A DNA stretch of 64,000 nt from positions 1 to 64,000 of the forward strand of contig JAETSN010000006.1 of the NCBI GenBank assembly GCA_021769625.1. Direction: 5' to 3'. The notes beneath the pieces were generated by a model. The model was not told where the DNA came from and searched no databases. It saw nothing but the letters and a program-made list of their open reading frames with translations. The position numbers were made by a program, and so were the translations under genes. Of this stretch, positions 18,020-26,907 are shown piece by piece. This DNA is from [Clostridium] symbiosum (lineage in GTDB: Bacteria; Bacillota; Clostridia; Lachnospirales; Lachnospiraceae). How positions within the stretch are numbered: position 1 is the stretch's first letter; each line of letters begins with the position of its first letter.

Positions 18020-18922
18020 ATGAATACAGAAGTAAAAATAGCAGGTGTTACGTTAAAAAATCCGGTTATGACAGCGTCCGGGACCTTCAGTTCCGGAATG
18101 GAATACAGCGAATTTGTGGATCTGAACAAGCTCGGAGCGGTGGTGACAAAAGGAGTGGCGAATGTCCCGTGGCCCGGAAACCCCACGCCCAGAGTGGCTG
18201 AAACCTATGGAGGGATGCTGAATGCGATCGGCCTGCAGAATCCGGGGATCGATGTATTTCTGGAGAGGGATATCCCGTTTTTGCAGCAGTTTGATACGAA
18301 GATCATCGTCAATGTCTGCGGAAAGACGGTGGAAGATTATCTGGAAGTGGTGGAGCGGTGCGGCGATGAAAAGATCGATATGCTGGAGATCAATGTGTCA
18401 TGCCCCAATGTAAAGGAAGGGGCGATCGCGTTCGGACAGAGGACGGATGCGCTCTACCAGATCACACAGTCGATAAAAAAGAAGGCGAAGCAGCCGGTGA
18501 TCATGAAGCTGAGTCCCAATGTGACGGACATTGCAGAGATGGCAAAAGCGGCGGAGGCAGGAGGGGCGGACTGTATTTCCCTGATCAATACGCTGACCGG
18601 TATGAAGATCGATGTGGAGAGGAGGCAGTTTGTGCTTGCCAATAAAACGGGCGGCTTATCCGGCCCCGCCATAAAACCGGTGGCAGTGCGCATGGTTTAT
18701 CAGGCGGCCCACGCAGTCAAAATTCCCGTGATCGGAATGGGCGGCATCATGACAGCGCAGGATGCGCTGGAATTTATCCTTGCCGGCGCAAGCGCAGTGG
18801 CGGTAGGCGCCGCAAACTTTATCAATCCTTATACAACGGTTGAGATCGTACAGGGAATCGAAAAGTATATGGAGCGGCATCATATAGAAAATATAGCGGA
18901 ACTGATCGGAGCCGTTTCATAA
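18020..18922 (+). CDS. pyrD: dihydroorotate dehydrogenase B, catalytic subunit
   Basis: A 300-residue FMN TIM-barrel enzyme that oxidises dihydroorotate to orotate. The class 1B catalytic Cys is in MLEINVSCPNVKEG; FMN-binding elements are VIMKLSPNVTD, GGLSGPAIKP and IGMGGIMTAQDALEFILAGA. It follows pyrK with a good ribosome site and ends shortly before a strong terminator. Confidence 0.95.
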   Translation: MNTEVKIAGVTLKNPVMTASGTFSSGMEYSEFVDLNKLGAVVTKGVANVPWPGNPTPRVAETYGGMLNAIGLQNPGIDVFLERDIPFLQQFDTKIIVNVCGKTVEDYLEVVERCGDEKIDMLEINVSCPNVKEGAIAFGQRTDALYQITQSIKKKAKQPVIMKLSPNVTDIAEMAKAAEAGGADCISLINTLTGMKIDVERRQFVLANKTGGLSGPAIKPVAVRMVYQAAHAVKIPVIGMGGIMTAQDALEFILAGASAVAVGAANFINPYTTVEIVQGIEKYMERHHIENIAELIGAVS

Positions 18923-18961
18923 AAACTCCGTTAGTTAGATGAAAACCATTATATTACACAG

Positions 18962-18990
18962 AAAGCCGCCCTTGAAAACAGGGCGGCTTT
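18962..18990. terminator. bidirectional terminator after pyrD
   Basis: An 11-bp perfect GC-rich stem (AAAGCCGCCCT with AGGGCGGCTTT) with T-runs on both sides separates pyrD from the convergent gene at 19001. Confidence 0.9.
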
Positions 18991-19000
18991 TCTTGTCTCT

Positions 19001-19558
19001 TTACTGCGTTTGGGTATTCAGGAAACAGACTCTGATGTAAGCATCTTCATCCAATTCGGGATCTGTACAGCTATCCAAGCCTTCGTGTGTAAAAACAGCA
19101 TACCAGCTCAAGCTTTCATCAAAGCAATATATGTCCTCCGGAAACCACAGACCTTGACATTGAAAACCTGATGTCCATGCATCCAGTTCATGGTTCCATT
19201 CCTCCACAATTTTTTGACCGAGCAGACTGCCTTCTATACTTATGACGGTGTTTTTTGGATATTCTGAAGAAAACCGTCTGCCCGACAATCTTTTTTTAGC
19301 GAATAGATCCCACATAAAAAGTACGTTTTTCTTATCTCTCAAAAATGCAGCGGCATCCTCCATGCGGCATTCTTTTTTCCAATTTTCATTATCCTGCAGA
19401 CAATCCCATAAATACCCGTCATAACAAAAACCGTCCGTATCCCGGGATAAAGCTGCAATATGCCTTTGATAATAATCGCTTGTTGTGTCGACGAACTGCC
19501 GGATAAAGGCTTTGCGCAAAGCAACCGCCTTTTCGGTCGGTAATATCTCAAATTTCAT
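19001..19558 (-). CDS. hypothetical protein, 185 residues
   Basis: The ATG at 19558 (MKFEILPTEKAVALRKAF) is preferred, with GGGAGTG upstream; the longer frame to 19654 lacks a ribosome site. The protein is acidic, rich in aromatic residues, with no signal or membrane segment, so probably cytoplasmic. Recognisable stretches are FLRDKKNVLFMWDLFAKK and a Trp-rich C-terminus. I do not recognise the family; it recalls small proteins of the DUF4275 or immunity-like kind, but that is a guess. Confidence 0.6.
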   Translation of the reverse strand: MKFEILPTEKAVALRKAFIRQFVDTTSDYYQRHIAALSRDTDGFCYDGYLWDCLQDNENWKKECRMEDAAAFLRDKKNVLFMWDLFAKKRLSGRRFSSEYPKNTVISIEGSLLGQKIVEEWNHELDAWTSGFQCQGLWFPEDIYCFDESLSWYAVFTHEGLDSCTDPELDEDAYIRVCFLNTQTQ

Positions 19559-19680
19559 ACTATGACACTCCCTGTAATTTAAAAAATCTGGAATCATTTT
19601 AGCAGATAGGCATATGATCTGCAATGTAAAATAGTAGTAAGGAACAACGGGCACACGGAACTGATCGGGGCTATTTCATA

Positions 19681-19850
19681 AACCAGCCGGGATGGCGATA
19701 AAATTCTCAAGGAGTGCCCTTGAAAAACGCCGGCACTTAGCGAGGTTTCTCACGAGCTTAGTGTCCGCTGCATTGTTTCACAGGCTCTTGAAGAACAGAG
19801 CCAACGCAAGCGTGCCGACGGAGAATTTTATCGCCATCCCGGCGTCCGCC
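19681..19850 (-). repeat. structured intergenic element, copy A
   Basis: This copy lies in the 432-base gap before the SPOCS gene and reads on the minus strand relative to the copies at 28312 and 49471. Perfect 23-nt inverted arms (19686-19708 and 19821-19843) carry a copy-specific sequence. Between them is the shared core (on this strand CACGAGCTTAGTG, CAGGCTCTTGAAG, GTGCCGACGG). The outer ends match the other copies (GGCGGACGCC at one side, GGCTGGTT at the other, in the element's own orientation). No ORF of note is inside. Confidence 0.85.
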
Positions 19851-19989
19851 TTCATAAATCCCCGTCATAAATATGTGCCCATCCACATACTTATATATAA
19901 AAGAAAGAGCGCAGGGGGAGTCCTGCGTCTCTCGGAGAGGACATATTCTGCCGGTCAGGCAGTTATGGAAAAAGGAGTGGGAGGTTTTC

Positions 19990-21543
19990 GTGGGAAAAAT
20001 GGAGCTGGAGAAGAGAAAGATTTATATGGACCGCATGAAGTACAGGGCAGGGACGCAGATCGCACTGGAGGACGACCGGAACCTGCAGGATAATAAACCG
20101 GACATTGCCCGTATCTTGGGGCAGAAAGGTTATATACGTCTGGAGGAGCTGAAACCTGCGGCGGACCATGTGACAATGCGCGGCAAGCTGTTTTATAAGG
20201 TGCTCTACCAGTCGGACGAAGGACAGGAGATCTGCTCTGTGGAAGGGAGCATCCCTTTTGAGGAGCAGGTACATATGGACGGCATCGGTACAGAAGAACT
20301 GGTGCAGGCAAGGTGGGAACTGGACGATATGACGATCGGGATGATCAATTCCCGTAAGCTGAGCGTTCAGGCGGTGGCGTGCTTTGAACTTTTTGTGGAG
20401 GAACTGTACGAGGAGCAGGTACCGGTGGAACTTGTGGAAATGCCTTCCGACACCGGGATCGAATGCCGGAAAAAAGTGCTGGATGTGGCAGGGATCAGCG
20501 TCCTGAAAAAGGATATTTTCCGGATCCGCGAGGAGATGGAACTGCCCCAGAGCTGCCCTAATATCGGAAATCTGATCTGGGAGGATATTGAGTTATCGGC
20601 ACTGGAGTTTAAGGCGGTGGAGGAGAAGATCTTTGTCAAGGGGGAGGCGAAGGCGTTTTTCCTCTATGTGCCCCAGGGCGAGGAGGGGAATGTGCAGGTG
20701 TTCAGCACTTCTATCCCGATATCCGGTTCCGTGGACTGTCAGGGATGCATGGAAGATCTGATCACGGATATCCGCTATCAGATCAGCCAGCAGGACATTG
20801 AGATTCAGGAGGATTTCGATGGGGAGAGACGGGTCATCTCACTGGAGATGGTGCTGGATCTGTACATTAAATTATATAAAGAAGAAAAGACGGAGATACT
20901 TTCGGATTGTTACGGTCTGCAGAAAGAGGTGAAACTGGAGAGGCAGGAGACGGAATACAGGACAAAGATGCTGCGCTGCGGCGGAAAATACAGGCTGGCG
21001 GAGGAGGTGCCCGTCGAGGGCGTGCCCGGCGGTGTGAAGCTTTTGCACTATCAGGCGTCGGTTCAGAAGGAGGGGCAGACGCAGACGGAGGAAGGGATAG
21101 AGATCCTCGGCGCCGTGGAGGCAGACTTTTTGCTGCAGGACGAAGGGGATAAAAAGTTCTACAGACTGCATGCGGGAATCCCGTTTAAGTATCTGCTGGA
21201 AACATCAGGGGGAATGGCGGACTTTGGCAATCTGAAAATCTGTCTGGAAAACCTGACGGTGGCAGCGGCGGGAGATGTCTGGGAAGTAAAGGGGATACTG
21301 AGCTTTGAGGTCGCTGTTTTCCAGAGAGGAAAAGAGGAGATGATCAGGGAGGTCGAACTGTGCGAGCCGGACGCGGAGAAGTACAGAAGGACGCCGGGGA
21401 TGGTCGGATATGTGGTGAAATCCGGAGACAGCCTGTGGGATATCGGGAAGCGGTATATGGTTTCGCTGGATAGCCTGAAGGAGATGAATCATCTGGCGAA
21501 AGATGAAGTGCATGCGGGGGAGAAGATATTGATCATACGCTGA
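19990..21543 (+). CDS. SPOCS (DUF3794) and LysM domain protein, sporulation-associated
   Basis: The GTG at 19990 is preferred because GGGAGG lies 5 bases upstream, giving 517 residues; ATG 19999 is a close alternative. The protein contains two or more SPOCS/DUF3794 segments (e.g. around residues 30-160 and 290-420, with GEAKAFFLYVPQ) and a C-terminal LysM peptidoglycan-binding domain (YVVKSGDSLWDIGKRY to AGEKILIIR). In Clostridia such proteins are linked with spore coat or cortex. It has no signal peptide. It is the main hint in the window that the organism forms spores. Confidence 0.85.
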   Translation: MGKMELEKRKIYMDRMKYRAGTQIALEDDRNLQDNKPDIARILGQKGYIRLEELKPAADHVTMRGKLFYKVLYQSDEGQEICSVEGSIPFEEQVHMDGIGTEELVQARWELDDMTIGMINSRKLSVQAVACFELFVEELYEEQVPVELVEMPSDTGIECRKKVLDVAGISVLKKDIFRIREEMELPQSCPNIGNLIWEDIELSALEFKAVEEKIFVKGEAKAFFLYVPQGEEGNVQVFSTSIPISGSVDCQGCMEDLITDIRYQISQQDIEIQEDFDGERRVISLEMVLDLYIKLYKEEKTEILSDCYGLQKEVKLERQETEYRTKMLRCGGKYRLAEEVPVEGVPGGVKLLHYQASVQKEGQTQTEEGIEILGAVEADFLLQDEGDKKFYRLHAGIPFKYLLETSGGMADFGNLKICLENLTVAAAGDVWEVKGILSFEVAVFQRGKEEMIREVELCEPDAEKYRRTPGMVGYVVKSGDSLWDIGKRYMVSLDSLKEMNHLAKDEVHAGEKILIIR

Positions 21544-21618
21544 CAAAAAGAGGCAATATATTACTTTTCGTGGGACAGAAAGGCGCATTTGCTGCGTGTT
21601 CCGCAGGAATATGATTCA

Positions 21619-21668
21619 GGTTCGGGGCGGTTTTTGTGAAGCAAAACTTCCAAATATCGCCCCGAACC
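21619..21668. repeat. long hairpin between SPOCS gene and ispE
   Basis: An 11-bp perfect GC-rich stem (GGTTCGGGGCG with CGCCCCGAACC) encloses smaller alternative stems (GTTTT/AAAAC or GAAG/CTTC). There is no T-run, so it is not a classical terminator. The rest of this roughly 300-base gap, up to the ispE promoter at 21745, shows nothing else recognisable. Confidence 0.6.
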
Positions 21669-21744
21669 GTTGCTGTGTGGGACTTTCGAGCTGCAAACAG
21701 TAACAGATACGTTTTAAGATTTACGGTGAATATGGGAAGAAAAG

Positions 21745-21773
21745 TTGACTAGAAAGAGCGGATTGTATATAAT
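21745..21773 (+). promoter_or_regulatory. sigma-A type promoter for ispE
   Basis: TTGACT (21745-21750) and TATAAT (21768-21773) with a 17-base spacer. Transcription would start near 21780 and cover ispE and perhaps the GntR gene. Confidence 0.8.
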
Positions 21774-21849
21774 TAGATACAATAATTTATGATAAATGCA
21801 AAAACATGGCAGAGGGATGATAAAAATAAACGGGATCGGAACAGAAGAT

Positions 21850-22731
21850 ATGGCACAGGAACTGGTCTTAAAGGCATATGGAAAAATTAATCTGGGGCTG
21901 GATGTGGTAAGGCGGCTTGAAAACGGATACCATGAGGTGCGGATGATCATGCAGTCCGTGGAACTGGCAGATATTGTGACGATGAAGCGGCTTTCGGAAG
22001 ATAAGATCGTGATCGGGACTGATAAGGAAGGTCTGCCCTGTGATGAGAGAAACCTTGCCTATAAGGCGGCAAAGCTGATGAAGGAGAGTTACGCTGTTTC
22101 GGATGGTGTGGAGATCTTTCTGGAGAAGCATATTCCGATGGCGGCGGGAATGGCAGGCGGTTCCGCAGACTGTGCGGCGGTGCTGAAGGGAATGAATATG
22201 CTGTTCGGACTGGGACTGTCCCTGAAAGATCTGCAGAAGATCGGCGTAAGACTGGGGGCGGATGTGCCTTATTGTCTGATGGGGGGCTGTGCGCTGTCTG
22301 AGGGGATCGGTGAAGTGCTGACACCGTTAAAGGAACCGCCGTCCTGCATTGTGTTGCTGGCAAAACCGGATATAGATGTTTCCACGAAATATGTGTATGA
22401 GAATCTGAAACTGGATATGCTGAAGAGGCACCCGGATATTGACGGCATGATGCGGGATATAGAAGAGGGAGATCTGGAAGGACTTTGCGGGAAGCTTGAA
22501 AATGTGTTGGAGAGCGTAACAGGGAAAGAGTATCCGGTGATCGGGGAGATTGAACGTATAATGAAAGAGGCGGGAGCGCTGGCGGGTATCATGAGCGGCA
22601 GCGGCCCTACCGTGTTCGGAATGTTTCAGGAGGCGAAAGCTGCCGAAAATGCTGTGGAGAAGATCAGGGCGCAGAGGCTGGCGGAGGAAGTATTTCTTTC
22701 AACATTCAGATATGATGGGCGGGCGGAATAG
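21850..22731 (+). CDS. ispE: 4-diphosphocytidyl-2-C-methyl-D-erythritol kinase
   Basis: A GHMP kinase of the non-mevalonate isoprenoid pathway that phosphorylates CDP-methylerythritol. Motifs: LKAYGKINLGLDV at the N-terminus, the phosphate loop PMAAGMAGGSADCAA, and the C-terminal GIMSGSGPTVFG. The start is uncertain: ATG 21796, 21817 and 21850 are in frame and none has a good ribosome site. The last gives the family's usual short N-terminus and is used here. It is followed by a GntR gene 40 bases on. Confidence 0.92.
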   Translation: MAQELVLKAYGKINLGLDVVRRLENGYHEVRMIMQSVELADIVTMKRLSEDKIVIGTDKEGLPCDERNLAYKAAKLMKESYAVSDGVEIFLEKHIPMAAGMAGGSADCAAVLKGMNMLFGLGLSLKDLQKIGVRLGADVPYCLMGGCALSEGIGEVLTPLKEPPSCIVLLAKPDIDVSTKYVYENLKLDMLKRHPDIDGMMRDIEEGDLEGLCGKLENVLESVTGKEYPVIGEIERIMKEAGALAGIMSGSGPTVFGMFQEAKAAENAVEKIRAQRLAEEVFLSTFRYDGRAE

Positions 22732-22771
22732 GCAGGCTGCGTGAGAGCAGGTAAAAAGAGAGGGATATGGC

Positions 22772-23455
22772 ATGTCGTATCAGGGATTTGATGCAAAAGT
22801 GGACGAACTTTTGCCTCTTAGGGATGTAGTCTATAAAAAACTGCGCAGAGCGATTCTGCTGGAGGAATTAAAAGCGGGGGAGAGGCTGACGGAGATCCAC
22901 CTTGCGGACAGGCTGGGGGTCAGCCGCACACCGATCCGCGAAGCGATCCGCAAGCTGGAGCTGGAAGGGCTTGTGATCATGCTGCCGAGGCGGGGGACCA
23001 TCGTGGCGGAGATCACGGAAAAGAGCCTGAAAGATGTGCTGGAAGTGCGGCGGGTGCTGGATATGCTCAGCGCGGAACTTGCCTGTGAGCGGATGGATGA
23101 GGCGGGAAAGAAGGCGCTGGGGGAGGCATGCCGTGATTTTGAAGGGGCGATAAAAAAAGGGAATCTGGGCGATATCGCACAGAAAGATGTGGCGCTGCAT
23201 AATATTATTGTAGAAGCCAGCGGGAACAGGGTGCTGCAGCAGATGGTGGGCAACCTGTCCGAGCAGATGTACCGCTACCGCGTGAAATATCTGAAGGATG
23301 ACAGCAGATATGAAACGCTGGTAAAAGAGCATCAGGGAATTTACCAGAGCATTATAAAGTGTGACAGGGAGGCGGCGGCGCATTTCGCGAAAGAACATAT
23401 CGACAATCAGGAAGCGGCGATCATGAGCCAGCTTCATAGCTGGAACGCTGATTAA
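22772..23455 (+). CDS. GntR family regulator, FadR subfamily (FCD domain)
   Basis: A 227-residue regulator with an N-terminal winged helix (LADRLGVSRTPIREAIRKLELEGLV; about residues 15-80) and a helical FCD ligand-binding domain (about 90-220) with candidate metal-binding Asp/His residues (e.g. KDVALHNIIVEASGN; KEHQGIYQSI). Members respond to organic acids or sugar acids. It lies between ispE and a small membrane-protein gene and its target cannot be read from the context. Confidence 0.88.
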   Translation: MSYQGFDAKVDELLPLRDVVYKKLRRAILLEELKAGERLTEIHLADRLGVSRTPIREAIRKLELEGLVIMLPRRGTIVAEITEKSLKDVLEVRRVLDMLSAELACERMDEAGKKALGEACRDFEGAIKKGNLGDIAQKDVALHNIIVEASGNRVLQQMVGNLSEQMYRYRVKYLKDDSRYETLVKEHQGIYQSIIKCDREAAAHFAKEHIDNQEAAIMSQLHSWNAD

Positions 23456-23470
23456 AGATCGAAAAAACGA

Positions 23471-23503
23471 CCATACTTCTTAGAAAGACGATAAGGAGTA
23501 TGG
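23471..23503 (+). promoter_or_regulatory. hairpin covering a ribosome site and start codon
   Basis: CCATACTTCTT (23471-23481) pairs with AAGGAGTATGG (23493-23503), 11 bp with one G-U pair and an 11-nt loop. The 3' arm contains the AAGGAG and the ATG at 23500. Folding would hide the ribosome site of the small membrane-protein gene. Confidence 0.5.
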
Positions 23504-23508
23504 TTTAT

Positions 23509-23766
23509 ATGATAGAGAAACAAAATGAAAGATTTTTTACACGGGCAGCGGTCACATTTGGGGGACTACTGCTTTCTCTGGGCTTTTGGGGGATTGCTTT
23601 TCCGCAGTACCTTCTTACGGGGGACTGTGTCAGGATAGTAGATGAACAGGGGCAGGATGTCACTAAGGAAGCGGAGGATGACAAAAATCTCTACTGTGAG
23701 ATCAGCGAAGCCGGACCGGAACAGATCGAAGTCAGGATAAGTATTCTGGAATGGGCAAAAAGATAA
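23509..23766 (+). CDS. small single-pass membrane protein of unknown function
   Basis: An 85-residue protein (start ATG 23509, 10 bases after AAGGAG; ATG 23500 is possible but too close). One hydrophobic segment (about residues 12-35, VTFGGLLLSLGFWGIAFPQYLL) is followed by an acidic outer or inner tail (DEQGQDVTKEAEDDKN). I do not recognise the family. It sits directly before murI and could be cotranscribed with it. Confidence 0.6.
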   Translation: MIEKQNERFFTRAAVTFGGLLLSLGFWGIAFPQYLLTGDCVRIVDEQGQDVTKEAEDDKNLYCEISEAGPEQIEVRISILEWAKR

Positions 23767-23823
23767 AGCGTGTGGAACATCCGCAGAAAGACCCGGCGGA
23801 TAAAGAAAGGATATAGTACAGCA

Positions 23824-24648
23824 ATGGACAACAGGAAGGAAGCGCCGATCGGTGTATTTGATTCCGGAGTGGGCGGACTGACGGTGGTAAAGGAGATCAT
23901 GTATCAGATACCGAATGAAAAGGTGATCTATTTCGGGGATACGGCGAGGGTGCCTTACGGCAATAAAACAAAAGAAACCGTCACAAAATATGCACTTCAG
24001 ATCGTACGCTTTCTGAAAACGCAGAAAGTAAAGGCGATCGTGGTGGCGTGCAACACGGCGAGCGCCTATGCGTTGGATGAGATAGAACAGGCGGCGGATG
24101 TGCCGGTCATCGGTGTGGTGAAGCCGGGGGCTAAAATGGCGGTGGAAGCCACAAAAAACGGCAAAATAGGCGTGATCGGCACGCGGGGGACGATTGGCAG
24201 CGAAACCTATACTACATATATCAGGCAGTTAAATCCTGATGTGGAGGTGATCGGAAAAGAGTGTCCGCTGTTCGTGCATCTGGTGGAGGAAGGACTCTGG
24301 GAAGATCCGGTGACGGAGGAGATCGCAAAGCGCTATCTGACGGATCTGGTCGATGTGGGCATCGATACGTTGATCCTGGGCTGTACGCACTATCCGATGA
24401 TACGAAAGACCGTGCAGCGGATCATGGGGGAAAATGTGCGATTGGTCAATCCCGCCTATGAGACTGCCAGGGAATTAAAGAATCTGCTGGGAGAACATGA
24501 TATCCTGAATGAACAGGCGCCGGGACTCGGCACGAACATGCACAGGTTTTTTGTCAGCGATGCGGCGGAGCGGTTCCAGATTTTTGCAAATTCCATCTTA
24601 AAATACGGTATCCTGTCCGCGAAAGTGATCCATATTGAGGAATATTAG
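23824..24648 (+). CDS. murI: glutamate racemase
   Basis: A 274-residue racemase making D-glutamate for peptidoglycan. The two catalytic Cys motifs are VVACNTASA and LGCTHYPM; the N-terminal GVFDSGVGGLTVVKEI and YFGDTARVPYG are diagnostic. ATG 23824 fits the family start. The in-frame GTG at 23770 would add 18 residues that look non-conserved. The DUF1934 gene starts seven bases after the stop. Confidence 0.95.
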   Translation: MDNRKEAPIGVFDSGVGGLTVVKEIMYQIPNEKVIYFGDTARVPYGNKTKETVTKYALQIVRFLKTQKVKAIVVACNTASAYALDEIEQAADVPVIGVVKPGAKMAVEATKNGKIGVIGTRGTIGSETYTTYIRQLNPDVEVIGKECPLFVHLVEEGLWEDPVTEEIAKRYLTDLVDVGIDTLILGCTHYPMIRKTVQRIMGENVRLVNPAYETARELKNLLGEHDILNEQAPGLGTNMHRFFVSDAAERFQIFANSILKYGILSAKVIHIEEY

Positions 24649-24654
24649 ACAGTT

Positions 24655-25086
24655 ATGATGAAAGAAAAAAGCAGAGAATGCAGGGTATGCGTTACCTCGC
24701 ATCAGGTAGATACAGATGGCGAAGAGCAGATCATGAAGACAGAGAGTAAGGGGCGGCTTTCCGGGAGGGAGGGCGTCCTTTATGTACTTTACGAGGAAGA
24801 GGCTGAGGGGAAGGCAGTCATCAAAAATCTGCTGAAAATAGAAAAAGAGCCGCTCCGCGTCAGCCTGAAAAAATCAGGCGCGGTTTCGTGGAAAATGATC
24901 TTCGAACAGGGAAAATATGAAAAGTCGGAATACCATACACCCTACGGTGCCTTGGAGATCGGAGCAGAGACCCGGACGGTCAAGTTGGAAAAAAGAGAAG
25001 AAAAAACCAGCCTGCAGCTCGCCTACGCCCTTTTTATACAGGGTAAAAAACAGGCGGACTGCAGACTGGAGATCGAGATCCGGTAA
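24655..25086 (+). CDS. DUF1934 family protein (YwiB-like)
   Basis: A 143-residue, probably cytoplasmic beta-barrel protein of the DUF1934/YwiB family. Typical parts are RVCVTSHQVDTDGEEQ at the start, LYVLYEEEAEGK, and the central KNLLKIEKEPLRVSLKKSGAVSWKM split over two strands. The function is not known in the family. It is seven bases after murI and ends just before a convergent gene. Confidence 0.8.
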   Translation: MMKEKSRECRVCVTSHQVDTDGEEQIMKTESKGRLSGREGVLYVLYEEEAEGKAVIKNLLKIEKEPLRVSLKKSGAVSWKMIFEQGKYEKSEYHTPYGALEIGAETRTVKLEKREEKTSLQLAYALFIQGKKQADCRLEIEIR

Positions 25087-25089
25087 TAT

Positions 25090-25569
25090 CTATTTTACCT
25101 GGCCAACACCGGCTTTTTCCTGTGCTCTTTCAAGAAGCTGTTTAAATTTACTTTTCTTTTTGGTGTTCTGCGGCGTGTTGTTCTTGCCGTGCATACCTTT
25201 TACAGAGGTGATGTAGATACCGCTGACAACAGCCTTTACCTCTTTTTTGACCGGAATATCATCGAAAATCTTTTCGTCCGCCACAAGGGAAACGATCTGG
25301 GGGCCGACTTTCGCTTTTACGATGGGAAGCTTGGAGCGGCGCATCAGTTTCGGCGTCTGGTCGATGACAGCCTGAGGCAGTCCGGATTCAGTCAGCCGCA
25401 TCCGCTTCTTATCTATGATCAGCATGCTCACATTCTGCTTATAGGCTTCGATCTGCGCCTGCTGCTCCGCCTGTTTCTTCTGTGCCTTTTTTCCGAGAAA
25501 ATACAGGACAACGATGGCAGCGACTAAAATAACGAGTATGACGATCAGTACAATGGTTCCTGTGCTCAT
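25090..25569 (-). CDS. membrane-anchored protein of unknown function
   Basis: A 159-residue protein starting at ATG 25569, preceded by GGAGG. Residues 3-26 form one membrane anchor (IVLIVILVILVAAIVVLYFL) and are followed by a basic coiled-coil segment (KKAQKKQAEQQAQIEAYKQ). A conserved-looking soluble part (QNVSMLIIDKKRMRLTESGL; VKAKVGPQIVSLVADEK) and a lysine-rich tail complete it. The longer frame to 25623 is not supported. I do not know the function. Confidence 0.7.
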   Translation of the reverse strand: MSTGTIVLIVILVILVAAIVVLYFLGKKAQKKQAEQQAQIEAYKQNVSMLIIDKKRMRLTESGLPQAVIDQTPKLMRRSKLPIVKAKVGPQIVSLVADEKIFDDIPVKKEVKAVVSGIYITSVKGMHGKNNTPQNTKKKSKFKQLLERAQEKAGVGQVK

Positions 25570-25671
25570 GAAATCTCCTCCTTGCGCGTACCCTGCGTGT
25601 ACGCAATAAAAGTATTTTAGCATTTATTCCGTGCAATGGCAAGATTTCAACAGAGATTTTTGGGAAATACT

Positions 25672-25700
25672 TTGTAAGAACGCATAAGTTGTGATAAAAT
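25672..25700 (+). promoter_or_regulatory. sigma-A type promoter for the foldase gene
   Basis: TTGTAA (25672-25677) and TAAAAT (25695-25700) with a 17-base spacer, about 48 bases before the ATG at 25748. Confidence 0.6.
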
Positions 25701-25747
25701 AAAAAACATGTTTTATCTTATCATTATCTGGGAAAGGAATATTTGGT

Positions 25748-26779
25748 ATGAAGAAAAAAATGACGGCGGCACTTATGCTGCTTTGCATGATCGGTATCGT
25801 GACGGGATGCGGGAAAAAAGATATTAAGATCGCGGATCTGAAGGATGTGGAAGTGGAAAAATATGTAACGCTTCCGGACTATAAAAGCCTGCAGGTGGAA
25901 AGGCCGGCGAAAGTGGAGATAACGGATGCCTATGTGAAAAGCTATATTAACAGCCGGATCGATGCGGTGAGCGATCTGCATGAGCTGACAGGGACCGTGG
26001 AAAACGGGGATGTTGTGAATATTGATTACGCAGGTACCATCGACGGTACGGCGTTTCAGGGCGGCACGGCACAGGGACAGCTTTTAGAGATCGGATCAGG
26101 CAGTTTTATAGAAGGGTTTGAGGAAGGACTGATCGGCGCGAATGTGGGAGAGACAAAAGAGCTTTCCCTGAAGTTCCCGGACAACTACCGAAGTGCGGAT
26201 GTGGCGGGGAAGGATTGTGTCTTTGCGGTAAAGATCAATTATATTTTGTCAGAGCTGACGGACGAGAATGTGAATATGTTGGATGCCGGATATCAGAGTG
26301 CGGAGACCTACCGGGAAGATGCCAGAAATAATCTGATAGAATTCACGGAGTACCAGTATGATGGAACACTGAGAGTCAGTATTGTGTCAAGTCTGATCGC
26401 GGGAAGCACTTATCAGGAGATACCGGAGTCCCTGATTGAGGATTATCAAAGCAGTTTGAGGACGGATTTTGAGAACGAGGCGGAGAGAGCGGGGATGAGC
26501 CTGGAAGAGTATATGGAAAATACGTACTATACCTCTGCAGATTCCATAGATGAGGAGATCAGGACGATTGCGGAGCGGTGTGCGAAGGAAGGACTTGCGC
26601 TGCAGGCGATCGCCGATCAGGAGGGAATCTCCGTGTCGGACGAAGAAGTGGATGCGGCGATCGCGGAATATATTGCAGTGGTGGGTGATACAGGGGAAGA
26701 GCTGGAGAAGGAGAACGTGAGAGTGAATCTTCTGAACGATAAGGTGTATGAATTTATGGTGGACATTTATAAAGAGTAG
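25748..26779 (+). CDS. trigger-factor-like peptidyl-prolyl isomerase lipoprotein
   Basis: A 343-residue exported foldase. It has a lipoprotein signal with lipobox VTGC (Cys at about residue 19), then a trigger-factor-like N-terminal segment. An FKBP-type isomerase domain follows at about residues 80-170 (ENGDVVNIDYAGTIDGTAF; GSFIEGFEEGLIGANVGE). The C-terminal part is a helical trigger-factor C-domain (about 180-340). It lacks the ribosome-binding N-domain, so it should help fold secreted proteins outside the membrane, like PrsA. Confidence 0.88.
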   Translation: MKKKMTAALMLLCMIGIVTGCGKKDIKIADLKDVEVEKYVTLPDYKSLQVERPAKVEITDAYVKSYINSRIDAVSDLHELTGTVENGDVVNIDYAGTIDGTAFQGGTAQGQLLEIGSGSFIEGFEEGLIGANVGETKELSLKFPDNYRSADVAGKDCVFAVKINYILSELTDENVNMLDAGYQSAETYREDARNNLIEFTEYQYDGTLRVSIVSSLIAGSTYQEIPESLIEDYQSSLRTDFENEAERAGMSLEEYMENTYYTSADSIDEEIRTIAERCAKEGLALQAIADQEGISVSDEEVDAAIAEYIAVVGDTGEELEKENVRVNLLNDKVYEFMVDIYKE

Positions 26780-26907
26780 GGATAATGGGCATCAGGAGGA
26801 TAGATGCAGTGTCATTAGGATAATGGAAACGGACGCTTACCAGCTGGCAGAGGCGTCAACTGAATGACAGAAGGACAGATGCGGAATTGGAATAGGAGGA
26901 CAAGGAC

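Noticed and set aside
21619-21668. Rho-independent terminator after the SPOCS gene
   Set aside because: The stem is strong but not followed by a T-run, so it is listed as a hairpin only.
26780-26907. T-box leader for asnS
   Set aside because: A small GC hairpin is present but no T-box sequence or antiterminator pair was recognised.
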